The translations under genes and the position numbers were made by a program. Shown here piece after piece: positions 20,801-30,778 of a stretch of 64,000 nt of DNA. A model generated the notes under the pieces. It worked only from the letters and a program-made list of their open reading frames with translations, searched no databases and was not told where the DNA came from. Position 1 is the first letter of the stretch; each line of letters opens with the position of its first letter. This stretch comes from Gracilariopsis chorda (lineage: Eukaryota; Rhodophyta; Florideophyceae; Gracilariales; Gracilariaceae): NCBI GenBank assembly GCA_003194525.1, contig NBIV01000001.1, positions 1,292,647 through 1,356,646 of the forward strand, written 5' to 3'.

Positions 20801-22298
20801 TTCTTAGAAATATTAACATCGAGTCAGATAGACTGGGACAAGTTACAAATATTGGTACAGATGCCTTCAGTATACGACAGTCATAGGTTGCCGGAAGAAG
20901 AGAAATCAGTTCAAGAGCTTCTTTCAGGACCCCTTGACATTCGCGAAGGACAAAGGCAGATCTTGGGGTGGTTGCAATCCTTTCGTAGAGTGTACAGAAA
21001 GCATCAAGGATATGTTCAGCCGTTTCAGATTGCACAATCGTTCCAAAGATAACGTTGAGAATACTCCGTCGGCTTTCTGGAACCCACACGAACAATTCGA
21101 GAAGCATGGTTGAACCCCATTCTTGAAAGTTTTTCGATTTCCAAAGCAGACTTTCGTAGAACTCAAGTATAGTTTGGCATCTGTTTTGCACAGCGAGTAT
21201 CTTGATACTTTCAACAAACACTGCCTTTCTGCGGAAATCTTCATCGGACGCAGAGGATGATGAGGAAGCAGCCGTAGAAATGTCAAAAGATATTGCCGGA
21301 TCGACAAGTATTCTTTCTAGGATATAGTACAGATACTCGTGCTGCCCCTCCGACGACGCATCGCTCAAAATGCAGTAGAGCACTGCAATGTGCGACGGAC
21401 TAAAGCGGAAGTTCTTTCTCGAGGCAGCGTCTCCCCGATTTGAATAATTGAGGACGCTCCAAAACGCTGTTGCGATCCTTTCACAAACGACATCGCTGTC
21501 CAATACCATGACGTCGATAACATTGATAACGTCAGTGAGAGTATCTCTGGAAGATCTTTGAATACTAACAAACACAAGCCAGCTTAATACATGAGCTTTC
21601 TGACTACTGCTTGTTTTGCTCAAACTGTATAAAATAGCGCGTAGTACATCCGGTAGATCGGATTCCGTACACTGGGTTGACACAAAGCGCAGAACGATAT
21701 TCATCATGATCTTCTCTTCTTCGTCGTCGATGTCGATCTCGTTTTCAAGTAGAGCGATAACGGCTTGCACTGCAATAGTCTGTTCCGATTGCATGGACAT
21801 GAGCAGAAACTGAAGTATCTTGGTACGCACATCGCGTGCCTGGATGGTATTGACAATGCTTGCAGCTCGAGCGCAGTAAACGAGAATGGGTCCATGAATA
21901 GGCGAATAAATGTCTCTGGAGTGCCTTGCAATGGCTGTAGCACATGTGGATATATCCTTGACCCTGACGTCATGACCTCGCGCGGTGTCTCTTGCATCGG
22001 CAACGAGCAAGAAATCTATCTCTTCCAGTAAGTACGAATCAGCGTTGGTGAACTTTGATGCGACGGCTTCAGCCAAGGTGGTCAAAATGGTGGGCCTTAA
22101 CGGGGCAGCACTCCACAGGGCGCGTAGCAACCTTGTTGAGGAAACGCTACTAGGGGGACTACGAATCGACCTTATGACTGAACTGATTGTTGCGGACGGC
22201 AAAGAGCGTAGAAAAAGCTCGGTAGCGTCCGTCGAACTGCCAGATTCGAAGGCGTGGACAATACCTGTAATGACATCAACATCTCCTTCCAAAGACAT
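17889..22298 (-). CDS. FANCI: FANCI-like Fanconi anemia ID2-complex protein
   Basis: 1469 residues, intronless, from the first ATG at 22298 (the frame is open to 22355 only from a GTG). The protein is an all-helical repeat solenoid. The diagnostic part is near residues 480-520: SLSDSMLIFLRKAASS then SRSRKYQIIACTGLLTFL, which lines up with the FANCI segment around its monoubiquitinated lysine; here that lysine is Lys508 (codon at 20775-20777). A following block (KPEYSTR, LLNHFKSMYQ, KEPVCLLAKFCL) also has the FANCI pattern. A charged, Lys/Glu-rich insert lies near 1130-1220. The C-terminus has a basic patch (HPRKRQRLRSR) and ends in an acidic tail (DDDFADLEDF). In animals and plants FANCI forms the ID2 clamp with FANCD2 on DNA during interstrand crosslink repair. 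FANCD2 was considered; the Lys508 region fits FANCI better. Confidence 0.8.
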   Translation of the reverse strand: MSLEGDVDVITGIVHAFESGSSTDATELFLRSLPSATISSVIRSIRSPPSSVSSTRLLRALWSAAPLRPTILTTLAEAVASKFTNADSYLLEEIDFLLVADARDTARGHDVRVKDISTCATAIARHSRDIYSPIHGPILVYCARAASIVNTIQARDVRTKILQFLLMSMQSEQTIAVQAVIALLENEIDIDDEEEKIMMNIVLRFVSTQCTESDLPDVLRAILYSLSKTSSSQKAHVLSWLVFVSIQRSSRDTLTDVINVIDVMVLDSDVVCERIATAFWSVLNYSNRGDAASRKNFRFSPSHIAVLYCILSDASSEGQHEYLYYILERILVDPAISFDISTAASSSSSASDEDFRRKAVFVESIKILAVQNRCQTILEFYESLLWKSKNFQEWGSTMLLELFVWVPESRRSILNVIFGTIVQSETAEHILDAFCTLYERIATTPRSAFVLRECQGVLKEALELISLLPATYDCRILKASVPIFVTCPSLSDSMLIFLRKAASSRSRKYQIIACTGLLTFLSQQVVSDDVVRGCCETLQLMMETTDVTVKSHLIIHLLRFIERKPEYSTRTKSLDEVLLNHFKSMYQRQAKHTKSSESSTNKQIGSTQDENLLDLTNCFGEFCGEYVLKEPVCLLAKFCLSKQCDDKKIQHFMERHIAYLGSHTGGLSDATLHGRSKVPVLPRVKTLCDLLDILLSSASGSVGEQHLSAYGISLIVRDNLEGKTSLHSKSNGEVLKAGSNLLVQFASVAAREASFGLHNSSSQPMLSDAFTFRERLKALKAVEHKTEDDEITRILKKKVCSEILRRLRVDMKDGLLEDPEKFPKRQEVKEMVDVLGSLYTENCSWRLTHLTVPSLSSHLEALDESNHCNGGHSPEKILSVSKKDDDSTQEPRTAGLYHHLLSHVHLPADVRKAIEVRNIQNQGPSLCITIRNAALSVLICLCSYGYIADELQTFSELLAPFADLHVVKSRSAEAKRAETSKDCTPADQWVKTADRVVCILLNIVRLEFANSMSVGLTLTYMELIAFFMQTIRTKREDYFREAGTQVFSAITDILREYSVRHVTVLREMLRLCLQCLDRTAAMDFIRGVLIWLGNSSSLINSQFSRDDVEDEKLNVMDFDADIVAEGVALDTRHSDREKGDDEEPDDTRRSAQEKKDEVEDENHAARKRSPKTEEDKHGATEKQSDPRRFQTLPSLSSESKTITSLCLDETAEVGLVSIVTFLGHCQSVIAHEVQEHRFLTKEEREVVPLLHRVEGCDSVHIASILKDFCSTSFAKLVSPKQQAWPGVLVRKIDYIVLGLIECAEIKLRLVLKAIRRESAGRRLKPLFQDAVCILQNLYDETAESSVFAAENATSRLNKTSQEERLKNTSVEVSQVIRDKMETLDESTLKEWKAVVKGLNKGGTNRAIGKTLGAITKDASADHVHVSHPRKRQRLRSRNSGIDGWLQEERGDDDFADLEDFIVPMDATEM

Positions 22299-23037
22299 AT
22301 TTAGCGCAAGGGTGGAGAGGGTGGTGGACAGGCAGGAAACGAGAGCTGGGAGCACCAGTTAGGAGCATGCGATCAAGCAAAGAGTCTTGTTCAGGGCGGT
22401 CAGTGAGTTGAGAGGGCAGAGTACTGAGAATGGCTTCATGAACAAAGATGGTTTGGTGTGGGGGGAGTGGCTTGGAAGAACTGCCTGAACGTGAAGCGCA
22501 CGTGCAACGTATGAATGTACGAATCATTCGCGAATGATGCGCCTTTGGGGTCCTGGCAACGCGAAGTTAGTCGTTGCCCATCAGCGTGCTGCACAGATCA
22601 AACGTGTCCTTGTCGTCGGCTCGACCACACCGAGCCACGTGTTCCAGATTTCTGGCGGTTATCACAAATTCGTTTGCTGGTGCCTTTTTTTCACATCCAC
22701 CAGAGCTATGAGGATAGAGATTCTATCATAGAAAAGACGGCTAACGCGTCTTAACCTCGATGCTCATTTCTTCGAGAGGCTCAAATAGGTTCTCCCACGC
22801 CACTACACCCTCCCTACCGCCTGTTTTTTACCCGCTTTCGCCCAGCTCTACGCGGCAGGGCACCAGTAAGCTCACCAACCACGCATGACTCGCCTGAGAA
22901 GCTGCGATAGAAGTACCTTCCGAGACTGCTATTGTGCATCACAGTGCTACTAACCAGCATGTGACTCTTTCCGAATCACATCACCTCTGTTCCCCAATTC
23001 GATTATTTCTGCCTCTCCCGATCGCGCCCTTTTCTAA
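22299..23037. promoter_or_regulatory. Divergent promoter region between FANCI and KDM8-like genes
   Basis: About 740 bases between divergent ATGs. AT-rich patches and a GAATCATTCGCGAATGATGC inverted repeat lie near 22521-22540. No TATA box stands out. Confidence 0.45.
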
Positions 23038-24204
23038 ATGGAAAAGCGCACAAATGACCCATCCTTTCAATCCTCATTGGAGTCCATTCTACGGCTTGTC
23101 ACAGATCTCGTTATCTGTTACAAGCACAATGTAGAAAAAGAACTCCGCGCATGTGGCCGTTCCCGCCTGGCACGACTTGTCGATCAACTCCCGCTCTCTA
23201 ACGCGAAGCAACTGAAACAGCTTTCGATCAATGACCTGCCAACAGCTAACCACGCCCTTGCCTTGGCTGCAGCCAGTTCCTCTATTCTTGACGCCAAGGA
23301 ACATCATTTCTCAAGTGCCTCTGAGAACGCCGATGTGGCTTTAATCATGCTGGGTCTCCCTCTGGGACAACCACTTCTAGATTTCATCGGTTTACTTCAG
23401 CGCAACTCTGTTATACACCATCTACCTGCTTCTCAGAGCACTGGCGATGTTTCCTTCTGTACAAATGAAGCAGAGCGTGTCAACGAGGAAATACGCAACA
23501 TGGCTGAGCCGTGCGCAGAGGTGACAGAAGCACACTTTAGCGATGCACACTTCTCTGAGTTTTTTAAACATGATAAGCCTGTCGTCATACGCCAACTCGC
23601 GGCCGCCTGGCCAGCGGTTCGGAAATGGATCAACCCATTATACCTCAAAAATTCCTATGGTCACCGCATCGTGCCAGTCGAGTATTCCATTCCCGGAGCT
23701 CCGATTAAAGAACGCTTTGCTTCTCTTGCGGAAGTTATAGACATGATGACTCGACAATCGCACACGACGGAAAACGTATACATGGCGCAACACCCTCTCT
23801 TGGATTACATCCCGGCTCTGAGAAAGGATATTAGTCAACCCCATTACATGAAGGCAGCCGGCAAGGACACAGCCGACCTTGTCAATTTATGGATGGGATC
23901 TGCTGGCACGGGTACAAAGCTGCACTTCGACTCAGCCGATAACATATTGGTGCAACTTGTTGGGCGAAAGAAATTAGTTCTAATTGACCCGAAACAAAGT
24001 CATCTGCTGTATCCAACTTCTTCCGGCGCCAACATTTCTACAGTTGATGTTGAGAATCCTGACCACACGAAGTTCCCACGGTTCTGTGAAGCGCGGGGAA
24101 TGACCGTATACCTGGAACCGGGAGACGCCCTGTACATGCCAGCTCACTACTGGCATTGGGTACGGGCAATTTCGTCGTCAATGTCGATCAACTTTTGGTT
24201 CTGA
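23038..24204 (+). CDS. KDM8: JmjC-domain 2-oxoglutarate oxygenase, KDM8/JMJD5-like
   Basis: 388 residues, one exon, ATG at 23038. Residues 1-140 are helical with no named domain. The JmjC fold starts near 175 (FFKHDKPVVIRQLAAAWPAV). The iron site is His296 and Asp298 in KLHFDSADNILVQ, with the distal His373 in HYWHWVRA. Between them stand GRKKLVLIDP, SHLLYPTSS, VDVENPDHTKFP and LEPGDALYMPAHYWHW, all close to the JMJD5 pattern, and it ends SINFWF. JMJD5/KDM8 proteins are nuclear Fe(II)/2-oxoglutarate enzymes; arginyl hydroxylation and histone-related roles have been proposed for them, and plant JMJ30 acts in the clock. All iron ligands are present, so activity is likely; the substrate here is unknown. 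Confidence 0.82.
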   Translation: MEKRTNDPSFQSSLESILRLVTDLVICYKHNVEKELRACGRSRLARLVDQLPLSNAKQLKQLSINDLPTANHALALAAASSSILDAKEHHFSSASENADVALIMLGLPLGQPLLDFIGLLQRNSVIHHLPASQSTGDVSFCTNEAERVNEEIRNMAEPCAEVTEAHFSDAHFSEFFKHDKPVVIRQLAAAWPAVRKWINPLYLKNSYGHRIVPVEYSIPGAPIKERFASLAEVIDMMTRQSHTTENVYMAQHPLLDYIPALRKDISQPHYMKAAGKDTADLVNLWMGSAGTGTKLHFDSADNILVQLVGRKKLVLIDPKQSHLLYPTSSGANISTVDVENPDHTKFPRFCEARGMTVYLEPGDALYMPAHYWHWVRAISSSMSINFWF

Positions 24205-27126
24205 AATCACTTCGTTTCCCAACGCAACCAAGAACTCTAATCCACCGTGCTGCCATCATATCAGGCCCGTTCGTTGCAGTGCTTGGTGGTTTGCAGCTGA
24301 ACAGTGCAAATGTAACTTTAAGAGTCAGATCGTTCGTTAACGGCAGTGGATAGATGGCAAAAAAAAGGCTTTCAGACTCATGCTGCGCTTATAGCTCTTC
24401 TCTGCTTGATGCAAGCATACAAATGCAAAGGAGTGTGCGTCACTCACGATGTGGCGCGAACATGATCTATCTTTTGGATTTTGCACGACGTCATGCGACA
24501 ACCAGGGCAGCGGATACGCGCTGAGTCGGCCATCGCACACATCTGCAGTTGTTATCAATGCAGGCTCACTTCCCGGACGACCTTTCTTTGTCGGCGGTTC
24601 TGTCGCAAGCACCGAGGCTTATTTTGTATTCTACTTGTTCTGACCTGCCACCGGTTCCGACTTATCACGTTGAAAGCTATTATGTCTCTTCACAAAGAGT
24701 AGAAGACATTTACGACTGGTTTCCAATAATATCGGCAGCTCCTTTTGTCCGTCAAATCGTTAAATTGGGTGTTTCTCGGTGAGCATGGGAGCTTGCTGCA
24801 GGGCATCACGACACATATCGTTCCACATCTCTACTTAACTGCCCCATGATCTTCGTCAAAAGCCGACAGCTTGTTTACATATTTTGAAACAGGACTGCAA
24901 ACTTGGTCATTTGTATAAAATTCCTGTCCGCTCGGCGGAGACGTAGACCTATCTATTGATGTATTCCCCTTTCTTTCCCATTCGTATCAGTAGGATGGTC
25001 GCCATACCACAACTGGCAAAGAAAATCCTGCGCCGTTGCTGCGACCACTGGCGACCCCCACTTTATCATCACCTCTACACCAGGTCAGCACAAATACATT
25101 TGTTTCGCGGTTCACAATGTGCTGTGACTGCCCTGGCGCCCTTTCCGTGTCCCGTAGTATTTCATAAAGCCTCTACGTTTTGTTGCATGCCATCTAGATA
25201 ATACCTATACGTGCCACATCGTTGAAATTCACACACGAACTTCAAAGGACACAAGCTGAACCCCGGCATATGCCGATGCCCCCTTCAGAAGTTGTGCTCG
25301 TCTTCGTTATCTTCAAGAAAGGAAAGCGAAATGGACTTTTATCGGGGCTCCAAAGGATGCCGTATCCCAACCAGCCGTTTGAAGTTTCAGACCAAGATCA
25401 TTCAGAATAAGGGTACAAGGGTAGTCGGAAAAATTTGGCAACGACCGATACTGAGAATGCTGAAGACGCGCGTCGCGAGTTGCTTTCTATCTCTGCGTCC
25501 CCCAGTTTGTCATATCTCAAGAAATAACAAGGAGTGCTGGGGTTCTACTCCCGCAGTTATTTACCGGCGTATATCCACTCGCCATTTTGTGGCGACGTAC
25601 TTTGAAAAGCATCTAATACTCACTAAATGCCATAGAACAGTTGAAACAATGATGGGGCACTTTACTCTGTTCTTTCGATACCTCCCTTTTCTTCTCGACT
25701 GAAAGGTAATACTGCTGCTTGTCAACATCCGTAAGTTGCAGCAGTCCAGAAAAGCCGTTTATCGTTTTATGAATCAACCAACAACGCTCGCGAGAGGAGC
25801 TGGCTTGAGAGCGAAAGTAGTAAATCAGTCCACATTTGTGTTAGACGGCGGTCAATGCCTTCCTTGCTCTTGTTAAAGAAAATACTACTCTCTCACGGAG
25901 ATGAAAAGCCTTTCGGCCTTTCGAAAATACTAGCTAGCTAGTATCTAGTGCAGATGCTCCTTCTTCAGCTTCGACTGAGGAGTCATTTTCAGAATACCAA
26001 ATGCTTATGCAACCTGTACTCTATTCGGAACAGAGTGCTGGAAACATTACTGTGCTATTTTGTTATTCATTGATTTGTTTCTACTCCTTCCCAAACCGAT
26101 TCACGGGAGGGCTGCTACATCAGTTAAGCTTGGAAACTCGACAAAGGCGTCAAGGGCATAACACATCCTAGAAGGGCAGAGAAGCATGTAGATTACTATG
26201 TGCTGCGATGTCAGTTGATTATCTAAATTAGGAGAGAGCATTCATCCGATTTGCGAGAAAGAAGAGGAAAGTCCTTCAAAGAAATTTTTGGATAGTGGCC
26301 GCGGATGTTTCTTGATTTCCTGGGAGGAGAGAAGTATATCTAAACGAATACTTCTACCGAAGGGTACCTAATGCCGCATTGAGGCAACACAGGTCCACAA
26401 AAAGCGACAACAGGCACTGCATACTGCATGGCCAGCGGTGTGGGCCACTGACCAAGCCAGGTTCTGCCCTTCTTGTTGCGAGAGAGATACTACGAAGCTG
26501 CTAACTCTAAATTCAAAAGATGATGAGAGATTATAAGCCCACGAGACATATCTCAATACAACACTCTCTATGGTTAGATCAACTTCACATCAGCTGGATT
26601 CCAGCACGATGTAAGCTCTTCGCATAGGCTTATGGGCAGCTGATGCAAAGCATTCTCTTACCATCTGTATACGGTAAGGTACCACAAGAAGTCAGGATCG
26701 TTTTGTGTAGCGCGAATTCAAGACCAGTGGGATAGTTCTAAACTGGAAGAAATGTACCTCGAATCTAATCTGGCCTAACCCCCATCAACATTTTCTAGAG
26801 AGTATGTTAAGCAGCACATCAAGAAAACGATCTCGTCGCGTCGTGTACACACAGATGACCTTTTTCTTACGTTACACGCATTCTTTGGGGCTTTGGGAAC
26901 GCCATTTAGACGTAATGTACGCAAGCATAGGTGATCCTGAGCTCTTGATAGGGCGCTGCTGATAAACGAGAGAGTGATTGAATGAGTAGGGTCTCATCAA
27001 AAGCCCGCGTTTCGTCAACAAGAAATCCTTTAGTCTTTTCGGTGCTAGATTGACCTCTTGAGATCCGCTTCCAGGTCATTCCGGAATATGAGAGAAGTTT
27101 AACGAAGAAGGGTGTTTCAGAGGCAG
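24205..27126. other. 2.9-kb stretch with no recognised gene
   Basis: I read both strands and found no domain. The longest frame (25292-25702, +) has a composition typical of chance. A short plus frame after 24992 (MVAIPQLAKKILRRCCDHW) could be a first exon of a small spliced gene, but no second exon was found. An 18-bp palindrome sits at 25927-25944. Confidence 0.4.
25927..25944. repeat. 18-bp perfect palindrome
   Basis: ATACTAGCTAGCTAGTAT reads the same on both strands. It follows another small inverted repeat (AAAGCCTTTCGGCCTTTCG, near 25900). It may be a relic of a transposon end or a hairpin; function unknown. Confidence 0.5.
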
Positions 27127-27695
27127 TTAAGATGTTAAACGATTAGCCATTTCGTTCTTATCAATACGTCCGTCCTCGGTTGTTCCCACAAGAGCGACCA
27201 ATCTATCAATTTCATCGTCAGATAACTTCTCACCAAACTGAGTTAGTGTTTTCTTGAGCTCTGATACCGTTATGTACGGAGAGGTACCAAAAACGCGAAA
27301 AGCTGCTTCAATTTCCGTCTTGGACGGCTTCTTGTGCTTTTGTCGAACTTCAGCCATCGCAGAAAGAAACTGGTCAAAGTTAATTTCGTCGCCGGCAGCC
27401 CTATATCTCGCAATCAGTTCATTGGCCGTGGCTTCGGTTGGGTACTCACCAGCTGCCCGAATTATGTTGCCAATACGATCTGCGGGAACACAACCTGGGA
27501 GAAAGAGTATTATGCAAGGTAATGAGCAGCTGGTTAGCATGTTCCAAGATGGCTTTGAAGCTTCATCGTAAATCAAAACACTCCGAAAGATGAGCTTTGA
27601 GTCGTACCCTTCTCGGAAGGATCGAAGACGTTGAAGATAGCGCGCAGGTTCTCCCCATCGTGGGACACAGTTTCGGCATTTTTCGGAGTAGACAT
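27127..27695 (-). CDS. Calmodulin-like EF-hand protein with degenerate loops, two exons
   Basis: Two exons, 27695-27608 and 27494-27127, with a 113-base intron, give 151 residues. Splicing joins FNVFDPSEKG to CVPADRIGNIIRAAGEYPTE, completing a calmodulin-sized protein with four EF-hand positions. The helices fit calmodulin (INFDQFLSAM, AAFRVFG, ELKKTLTQFGEKLSDDEID), but the loops lack several Ca-binding acids: DPSEKGCVPADR, GTSPYITVSEL and GTTEDGRIDKNE. Such loss is usual in myosin light chains, centrin relatives and the axonemal protein EFCAB2/DRC8, whose GTIIRSLG-PTE pattern is similar. It probably acts as a structural light chain rather than a Ca sensor. The partner is not known from context; neighbours on both sides are non-coding. 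Confidence 0.78.
27495..27607 (-). other. Spliceosomal intron of the EF-hand gene
   Basis: 113 bases, donor GTACGA (27607) and acceptor CTCCCAG (ending 27495), after the first base of a Gly codon. Its removal restores the first EF-hand. Confidence 0.8.
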
Positions 27696-29521
27696 TCCGA
27701 CTTGTAGTTTGGACTTTGGGAAGATACACGAGTCCTGCCACTCTAGCTTTTGACGATAGTCTGAATACCCTTGGTAAGTTGCAAACTTCGCGGAACTACA
27801 TGCCCCACCCCAACCTGCCTGCGCTTTATTCTAGTTCTATTATTTGAATGCCCACGCGACACTAACATCTGCTCAGTTCAAAATAATTAAGCCTCTTGTA
27901 GTTACCGCAGAACGTTATTACAGGGTAATTAGAGGGGCAACTCGCCTTTATTTGATTTGGTTGGATAGGGGCCAGAGTCACGTCTGGCCGTTGTGCGCCG
28001 CAATGTGACGCCAGTGATTGACGGCGCTTGCAGACTGCAACTACTTCAGTACACTCCAAGTTGCAATGTTCTGGAAGTAATAATTGAAGAAGCAGTTTAA
28101 CCTTTTGGCATTGTCAAAGGGTTAGCCAAATGCACTCTGCGTGTACCGTTGGTACCTATGGGTAGTGATGAATACCCTGAGCAACCTCACGCTTTGAACC
28201 GCAGCCCAGCTTGACCAAGTGGTGTCCTTCGACATACGAGACCCCTCTTCGGATAGGTGGCGGGTTCTGATAACGCCCAATATCTTCACATGCCCCACAA
28301 ATAGCTGTGCTGGGGACGATGAGGATCTGTGGCGAGTCAAATCGGTGCGAAGTTTATTACAAACCCTATGTAAAGCTAGCTAGGGCTTGACTGACCGCAA
28401 AATATCGACAACAGTCGAGTGCGCCAGTCATGCTCTATCACAGTTGGCGCTGATTCGAGGCTCCCACTTATCCCAATCTCGACACAAGCGTGAATCTTCC
28501 AAATCTGGACTCGCGTTCCTTGTTCTGGCAAACAGAGGAGATCACAGAACGTTTGTGAAGTTTCAGCGCTTCGTTTTCAACGGCACAGACATCTTTCCAT
28601 GGGTTTGCGACCATTGACAGACCAGAAATGCTGGGTCGTGGTATTTGATATGATTGCGCCTTCACGACCAAACATCCTTTCGGGACAATGAAGAGGCTCT
28701 AATGGGTTTACCTCTGTCTTACCGAACGCGATTCAAGGATAACAAACTCATCTGAGAAGCTTGTTGTTCTTCTTTATGGGCGCACATTGTCTAATTGCGA
28801 CGCTGTTGTAGAACTTATCATAATTCCTTCTCAATCTCTCACCAACTAAGGTTAACCGCTAGCTACTCCTCGTGAATGACAAGTTCTCTCTACCCCGTTA
28901 CACCATTCTTAACTTCCGACTCAAAATATTGTTGATAGCTGTTGCGTGCTCCCATCCTGCAGCAGCCGTGTTACGCTCACCAACTGGTATTCCAAGACGT
29001 AGTAGAATGGTGCAAAACTTCTACGGGGAGACCCGAATGTATAATCCATTTCGTTCTGGCGCGTTTCGCCTCTTCCAGACTTTGCTCTGCTAATCCTTCC
29101 TCAACTCGAGAGAACGCCAAGCCAGGGGTACACCACGACAAGGCGGATTCCATGTACCACGTTCGCGCCACCCAGAAGATCTGGTGACATCTTACCCCTT
29201 GTGACTATATCAAGATCTACGTATCGGCTTATAATGCTGACCCCGATTTCAGACATATCATAGCTCTTGATCTGGCTCAAATACTGTTATGTGCTCTACC
29301 AAAGATATGATTGCTTCCTCGTGATGTCTTCAAATGAGTGCTTGCTCAGACGTTTGCCTCAATCAAATCCGGGCCACCGAGAAAGTGAATACAACAGCGC
29401 CTTCTTACTTCACGTGTTGTATTTGTTCGAGGCTCCGTATATTCACAAGGCGGCTATATAAGCAGTCTTCTGTATAGATAAGAGCACAACCCATTCTTGA
29501 GCCCGAACAGTTGTCCAAAGT
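27696..29521. other. 1.8-kb stretch with no recognised gene; promoter of the DUF917 gene at its end
   Basis: Frames here are short and without domains. The final 70 bases carry a good TATA box for the DUF917 gene. Nothing else is supported. Confidence 0.4.
29454..29462 (+). promoter_or_regulatory. TATA box of the DUF917 gene
   Basis: CTATATAAG lies about 60 bases upstream of the ATG at 29522, a spacing that suits a TATA box with a transcription start near 29485-29490. Confidence 0.55.
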
Positions 29522-30634
29522 ATGGAACTCTCTTTTTGTCGCAAGCTCTCGCACGAAGACGTTCAAGATATCCTCAGGGGCTCCACTGTTCTGGCAGCAG
29601 GGGGAGGAGGACATGTATCAGAGTCAAAACATCTCTTGGACGCCGCTTTTGCAACAGGGCGACCAATTTGTCTGGTGAATATTGATGAAGCCCCGTCTGA
29701 TGCGCTGGTTTGCGTGGCTTACAACCTAGGTTCGGTTTCTACAGCTGAAGTTCCTTTTCTTCATGATCTACAAAATCATGAACCGGGATCCGTAAGAGCA
29801 ATCCGTCTCATGCAAGAGAAAGTTGGGAAAATCAGTGGACTCTTCCCCGGGGAAATTGGGGCCGTAAACATAGCTATCTCTTTCTACATTGCTTCCAAGG
29901 TTGGGGACTGCTTCGTACTTGACGCAGACCCGGTTGGACGTAGTGTACCGGAGCTACCTAATGCAATGTCTACGTTTGATCGAGCGGGCTTGCCTGCTTC
30001 TCCAATTGTAGCCGTTACGGAGAGTAACGAGACGATGTATATCGAAAACGTTGCTAATACCTCCAGGACGGAGAAGATTCTCAGGGCTCTAAGTGCGACA
30101 GATGGTCGACGGGTTACAGCTGTGCATCACGTACTCCCGATTCATAAGCTGCGTCCGCATCTCATTCCTAATACCGTCTCCAAATCACTGGAGATCGGTC
30201 GCGATATGCGAGAGGCCATGGCTAAGAAACGTGATGTGGCTCAGGTTCTGGTTGAGAAGCATAGGGGTAAATTGGTTCTCCGCGGCATAGTCAACGACTT
30301 CAGCTTTGAAGAGAAGGGCAGTTTTACCGTAGGCTACATCGAAATGCAGGGCGTGAATCAATGGAGCAGACAGAAGGGGCGCATTGAGGTGAAAAACGAG
30401 AACATGGGCTTGTGGGTGGACGAGGAGGTCAGGGCCACCATCCCCGATATGATTACTGTGTTCGATGAAGTGGAAAACCATGCAGTGTTGAATCCTAACT
30501 ATCGCATAGGCATGGATGTGGTGATCGTTGTGCTGCCGGCAGCGGAAGCTTTGACGACGAAGGCGGCGCTTGATGCGTTTGGACCAACTTGCATTGGCAT
30601 ATCAGAGCCTTTCAAGAGCATCTCTCGCCGTTGA
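29522..30634 (+). CDS. DUF917-family protein (hydantoinase-associated type)
   Basis: 370 residues, intronless, ATG at 29522. It shows the whole DUF917 pattern: an N-terminal LSHEDVQDILRGSTVLAAGG with GGGGH motif, an acidic VNIDEAPSDALVCVAYNLGS, PGEIGAVNIAI, the DADPVGRSVPELPNAMSTF motif, and a C-terminal domain with VYxxPD-like TIPDMITVFDE. In bacteria and some fungi DUF917 proteins stand beside or are fused to hydantoinase/oxoprolinase subunits; the biochemical role is not settled. Here there is no hydantoinase neighbour. Intronless state and bacterial affinity suggest an old lateral gain, but most genes in this window are intronless too. It is intact, has a TATA box, and ends about 110 bases before a PiggyBac-like element. 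Confidence 0.85.
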   Translation: MELSFCRKLSHEDVQDILRGSTVLAAGGGGHVSESKHLLDAAFATGRPICLVNIDEAPSDALVCVAYNLGSVSTAEVPFLHDLQNHEPGSVRAIRLMQEKVGKISGLFPGEIGAVNIAISFYIASKVGDCFVLDADPVGRSVPELPNAMSTFDRAGLPASPIVAVTESNETMYIENVANTSRTEKILRALSATDGRRVTAVHHVLPIHKLRPHLIPNTVSKSLEIGRDMREAMAKKRDVAQVLVEKHRGKLVLRGIVNDFSFEEKGSFTVGYIEMQGVNQWSRQKGRIEVKNENMGLWVDEEVRATIPDMITVFDEVENHAVLNPNYRIGMDVVIVVLPAAEALTTKAALDAFGPTCIGISEPFKSISRR

Positions 30635-30742
30635 GCGGCGTGAGTGGTACTATTCTGTTAGTGACGCAACCGAGATGTACCGCAGTACGAGGCAGTCTTT
30701 CAGGTTCGGAATGACGGTAAGCCTGCACAAAGTAGGAATTAG

Positions 30743-30778
30743 ACTAGTGTCTATATGACCAGCGACCTCATATGAGGT
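30743..30778 (+). repeat. Left inverted end of the PiggyBac-like element
   Basis: ACTAGTGTCTAT, a short spacer, then the palindrome ACCTCATATGAGGT. The same two blocks occur inverted at the right end. Confidence 0.65.
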
